Shown here: positions 7,796-11,030 of the stretch, piece after piece | Position numbering within the stretch: position 1 is the first letter of the stretch | How the letters are laid out: each line of letters begins with the position of its first letter | Source of the DNA: Mycocentrospora acerina | Taxonomy: Eukaryota > Ascomycota > Dothideomycetes > Pleosporales | Length of the DNA stretch: 11,030 nt | Assembly: GCA_022701365.1 (NCBI GenBank) | Contig: JAKUHH010000232.1 | Coordinates: forward strand, 1-11,030 | Direction of reading: 5' to 3' | Notes under the pieces: model-generated | What the model saw: only the letters and a program-made list of their open reading frames with translations | Databases searched by the model: none | Told to the model about the DNA's origin: nothing | Program-made: the position numbers and the translations under genes

Positions 7796-8492
7796 TTATT
7801 AGAATGTTGTAGTTTTAAACTTGTGTTAGTTTAGTGTTATACTTATGTTAGTGTAGCAGTGTTGTAGCATTAGTTAGAGGTCTAGGTGTATTTGCTCTAT
7901 TGTTGTTCTATGTCTAGTTTATGTTATTGTTATAGCTAGTATTTAGAAAATTTTTAAGTGCAGGGTAACCTTAGCAAGGTCTGTATATTATTACTCTACT
8001 ATCTTTTAGAATCCTTTACTCTTTTATAACCTCTTAGTAGCTCCTCTGTAACTTCTTATTTAGTTATTATAATAAATCTACTTCTGCACTTTCTTATTTT
8101 ATATTTAGTTGTCCTAATTAGTTATAGCTGCATATCTTAATCTTACTATTAGCTCTAGTTTAGCTGCATCTAGTGCTAGTGCACTGCTGCTGCCTAACCT
8201 TCCTTATCCTAATAGTTCTAGTTCTAGTTACTATGCCTAGGTAAGTATTTCCTTTATGTAAGACAGTTCTTTTCTAATTTATGTTATTAGGATGCTTTTA
8301 AGAAGCCTATTTAAAAGGCTAGTTAGTTTATTATTAAGGGCAATTCTAATAATAAGTGTTATAATATTTATAAGCACACTAGCCTGTTCTGCACTAAGTG
8401 TATTTTAAAGATAAGGAAGTTTAAGCACACTAAGTGTCTTCCTAGTCTTAGTTCTGCGTGCACTACTTGTTATGCAAACAAGTATACTTGTA

Positions 8493-8623
8493 CCACAGAG
8501 GACACCCTCTTCGCCGCCAACCCCGATCTTCGTCGCGCCTTCGCCGCTTGTGGGAACGCCTTCGCCGACCAGAGCACTTGGATCAATGGTCTGGAACGCC
8601 GTGTCGGTGGAATGGAGGCGTCG
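8493..8623 (+). other. Unmutated GC-rich island inside the degraded repeat
   Basis: About 131 bp with high G+C and many CpG and YpCpR sites (ttcgccgcc, ccttcgccga, ggaacgccgtg). It is bounded on both sides by sequence where such sites are absent for hundreds of bases. It is in frame with the flanking Cys-rich reading frame, so it appears to be part of the same ancestral gene and not a foreign insertion. Confidence 0.85.
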
Positions 8624-8656
8624 TTGCAGACTATTGCTATAAGTCTCCTTTCCTCT

Positions 8657-8658
<2 letters not shown>

Positions 8659-8697
<39 letters not shown>
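8659..8697. repeat. Poly-T tract, 39 bases
   Basis: A run of 39 T after a C/T-rich leader (ctcctttcctcttc), similar in style to the tract at 7762-7793. It is followed by gtatgttgcttagctaac and then atgtag. The combination of polypyrimidine, GCTAAC branch-like motif and TAG acceptor would fit the 3' part of an intron ending near 8722, with the coding exon ending around 8637. No clean donor is seen. Confidence 0.9.
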
Positions 8698-8698
<1 letters not shown>

Positions 8699-8820
8699 TA
8701 TGTTGCTTAGCTAACTTATGTAGGGTAGTGTTGCTAGTCTTGTTTCTTATAAGCAGCCCTGTTAGATCAAGTATTAGACTTGTAACAACAATAGACATTA
8801 TCATAATTGTTCCTAACACT

Positions 8821-8937
8821 GTTATTGCTGCAACAAGACTCCTCCTTACTGTTGCTGTAACAAAACTCCTCCTTACTGTTATTACTATAATAAGACTCTA
8901 CCTTATTATTAGTATTATAGTAATTTACCTTCTTATT
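8821..8937. repeat. Degenerate ~30-bp tandem repeat, four units
   Basis: Units start at 8821, 8851, 8878 and 8908, with lengths 30, 27, 30 and 30. The first two share aactcctccttactgtt-type cores; later units are more AT-rich. A fifth, weaker unit may lie at 8791-8820. All lengths are multiples of three, so it could have encoded a repeated peptide. On the plus strand one frame gives repeated CCNKTPPYC-like units, but stops follow. Confidence 0.7.
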
Positions 8938-10971
8938 ATTAGTTAGGCTAGTCTAGTCTTAGTAAGTCTCTAAGTCTGTTGTTATTATCTAATGTAACCC
9001 TGCTGCCTTATTATTATTATAGTAGTTAAAGATATTGCTCTCCTTCTTATAGTTATAGTAGAAGTACTAGAGATAGTAATATAACTCTGCATTAAGTTAA
9101 GGGTAGTATAGGTGTATTTAGTATTTAGGTAAGTCTTATAAGTATAGTATTTTAGGCTAGTAACTCTATTGCTGCAATGTAGCTCTTAGCCTAGTTAGGT
9201 TTTAGGTTAAGTTAGTTTAGTAATAGTAAGGTGTAAGTCTGTCTTTATAGCTAGTTGCCTAAAAGTTAAATAAGAACTTGCCTATAATCTTATTATTCTA
9301 AGTGTAAGTCTCTTTTAGAGCCTTGTCCTGTGCCTATTTTTAAACTTATCTAGTGCCTCTGTGTTTTAGATATCTTTAAAGGAGTGCTAGGTTAGAGTTA
9401 GCTAACTTTACTATTTTACTAGCACTTATTTCTTATTCTGTCCTTTTATGTTCTTTACTTAAAGAATATCCTCTACTACTTACTTATAAAGGTCTAGATT
9501 AGTTTCTTTTAGTATAATTATTAGTCTTAGTCTAAAGTTAACATTCTATTAGCTTAGCAAAAGGTCTAATACTGCGCATTTTATTAGATCTACATGTACT
9601 GTCTTATGTAGATTTCTAAAGAGGTCTAGCATTACTATAAGTAGTATAAGTACAGCAGTAACTATATATTAGTATTAGAGCTAGTCTAGTTTCTAGCTTA
9701 GCTAGTTTGTCTTTATATTATATAAGGCAAACTAGACTTAGTCTCTAACTTAGAATTATTCTACAGGTTAGTGTAATAGGTTAGTAGATTCTTAGGAGTG
9801 TTATTAAGAAAATGCAATAGCTGCCTATATTAGTTCTATACTATTTTTTAGATAACTTAAGAATAAAACAGCCTTTCTTTTTAGAGATATATTTAAGTCT
9901 GTTAAGATTACAGTCTGTTAGAAGGTGTCTATAGTATAGCTATTTAAGAGTAAGTTTAGGCTAACACTAGTAATGCTAGAGTCTTAGTTATTTAATATAA
10001 GTTAGCAGGCTAGTAGAGATTCTAGCTAGTTAGTTTATTTAAAGTTAATAACTATGTGTAGGATAGCTTAGACTTCTTAGTTTATTCTCTCTGTGCCCTT
10101 ATCTGTTTAAGGGTAATAAGCTATTAAGAGTAGCTAATTAATTCCTATAAGTAAATATAGTATTATCTAAAATTTTCCTAACTAGTTCAAACCTCTGTCT
10201 ATAATAATAAATAAGAGGAAACCTTAGAATCTCTACTAATTATCTTAGAAGACTTAAGCATAATATTCTAAGGTTATGCTTGTTATTACTTCTAGCTAGA
10301 TGTATTTAGACAGACAGTCTATAATAATAAAAAGATACTAAAGTAAAGTATTAGTTTCTTAGAGTAAGTTAACTATAAAGTCTATTAAGATTTATAACTA
10401 GTATCTATCTATAATTAAGAAGAGTTAAAAGAGTTCTTATTATTTCTTTTAAGAGATATATGCCTTATAACAGTAGCAGTTCCTTATATATTAGGCTATA
10501 TCTTTTACTATGCTGTCCTAGTAGTAGTCCTATTAGATAATATAAAATATAGTATTTTTCTCTAAGTAGCTAGCAATATTTAACTTATAGGCTTATTAGA
10601 TAATTATTATTATTAATAGTTCTTAAGATAAGACCTATATAACCCCCCTCTAAAGTAGCATCTTATATGCACTAATGCTGCAATTGCTAATCTGCTAGAG
10701 TGTCTTAGTATCTAGTAGGAATTTTTATTCTCCCTATGCTACTGCTGTTTAGCAGATTATGTATAACATATTATATTAGATTGCTTTTTCTTATAGTTTT
10801 TGCATGTATTTATCTATAAATAAGGGTGTGTTAGACCTGTTATTCTTTATTAGGTATTTAGAGCTATATCTTGCTACTATACTAATTAGTTACATAACCT
10901 GTGCTTTTAAGTATTTTTAAGTATAGTAGTCTTATTTATAGCAGCTTAGGGTATTAAGTTAAGTTAAGAGG

Positions 10972-11030
10972 TGTCCTGTAATGGTCAGGCGCCCTGCCCT
11001 TGCTATTGATACTACGCAATAACCCCACTT
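10972..11030 (+). repeat. Return to unmutated DNA, possible LTR start
   Basis: From tgtcctgtaatggtcagg the sequence regains TGG, TCA and CCA sites and higher G+C. It begins with TG after a somewhat purine-rich stretch (aagttaagttaagaggtg), which resembles a polypurine tract followed by the TG of a long terminal repeat of a fungal Gypsy-type element. Only 59 bp are visible, so the opposite LTR end and target duplication cannot be checked. It could equally be unique flank. Confidence 0.35.

Larger units (their letters stand above)
8327..8710 (+). pseudogene. Fragment of a Cys-rich, possibly zinc-binding protein
   Basis: A frame of about 128 codons is open from after TAG at 8324-8326 to TAG at 8708-8710, with no ATG start. 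It encodes paired cysteines (CYNIYKHTSLFCTKC, then KHTKC, then CTTCYANKYTC), followed by a segment from the GC-rich island (AANPDLRRAFAACGNAFADQ, then STWINGLERRVGGMEASLQ) that looks helical. CxxC spacing suggests a zinc-binding module such as those in retroelement gag proteins or fungal regulatory proteins, but I cannot assign a family. The frame runs without break from mutated to unmutated DNA. The last codons read through poly-T and are probably not coding; the exon may end near 8637. Confidence 0.5.
7578..10971. mobile_element. AT-rich RIP-degraded repeat of undetermined class
   Basis: About 3.4 kb, unrelated to the Fot1-like body. By eye it has only about four YpCpR sites outside one island (7589, 8767, 8801, 10187), so it was mutated as repetitive DNA, but no terminus is clear on the left. 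Frames on both strands are full of TAA/TAG. I looked for reverse transcriptase (YxDD degraded to YxNN), integrase and DDE motifs and found nothing convincing. 7794-8326 and 8938-10971 hold no recognisable gene or internal repeat. A retroelement is plausible because of the Cys-rich, gag-like frame near 8327-8710 and the LTR-like start at 10972, but the class is unproven. Confidence 0.6.

Noticed and set aside
8458..8946. A 162-codon plus-strand frame crossing the GC island, poly-T and tandem repeat
   Set aside because: It starts at GTG and reads the island in a different frame from the one continuous with the Cys pairs. Its centre is poly-Phe from the T run and its end is the tandem repeat. 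It is not credible as a protein.
10197..10331. Repeat of gtctataataataaa at 10197 and 10317, possibly degraded reverse transcriptase YxDD motifs
   Set aside because: A 15-base match is weak in such AT-rich DNA. The translation lacks the expected surrounding RT residues, and the Asn pair is not spaced as YxNN.

Overview
The window looks like nuclear DNA of a filamentous ascomycete (Pezizomycotina). Ordinary mixed-composition DNA, with one long intron-free gene, alternates sharply with AT-rich blocks. Those blocks carry a severe C-to-T mutation pattern of the repeat-induced point mutation (RIP) kind and hold cut-and-paste transposon remains of the Fot1/pogo (Tc1-mariner superfamily) type. The species cannot be named from the sequence.

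Layout: 1-52 is the tip of a Fot1-like element (family A) whose body lies left of the window. 55-251 is ordinary flank. 254-2351 is a complete 2,098-bp element (family B) with perfect 47-bp terminal inverted repeats (TIRs), a TA target duplication and a transposase gene ruined by about fifty in-frame stops. 2354-3665 is non-coding DNA with a candidate TATA box. 3666-6374 encodes a 902-residue protein with a long disordered, Ser/Thr/Gln/Asn-rich N-terminus and a folded-looking C-terminal region; I do not recognise its function. From 6490 a second family A element runs rightwards with its transposase remnant on the minus strand, broken near 7578. 7578-10971 is a different, heavily mutated repeat of unknown class. 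It holds two long poly-T tracts, an unmutated GC-rich island inside a Cys-rich reading frame, and a degenerate 30-bp tandem repeat. From about 10972 the composition returns to normal, possibly at the start of an LTR.

The main observation concerns the mutation pattern. In the AT-rich blocks almost every C preceded by a pyrimidine and followed by a purine (YpCpR, on either strand) is gone, while purine-C-purine and pyrimidine-C-pyrimidine sites remain. The outer 76-108 bp of the Fot1-like elements and their unique flanks are not mutated. This suggests that transposon corpses with intact ends were moved after mutation by a transposase supplied in trans. The two TIR families also differ in a concerted way at two internal 12-bp direct repeats, which are likely transposase binding sites. 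The 902-aa gene and the transposons show no functional link; they are neighbours by insertion.
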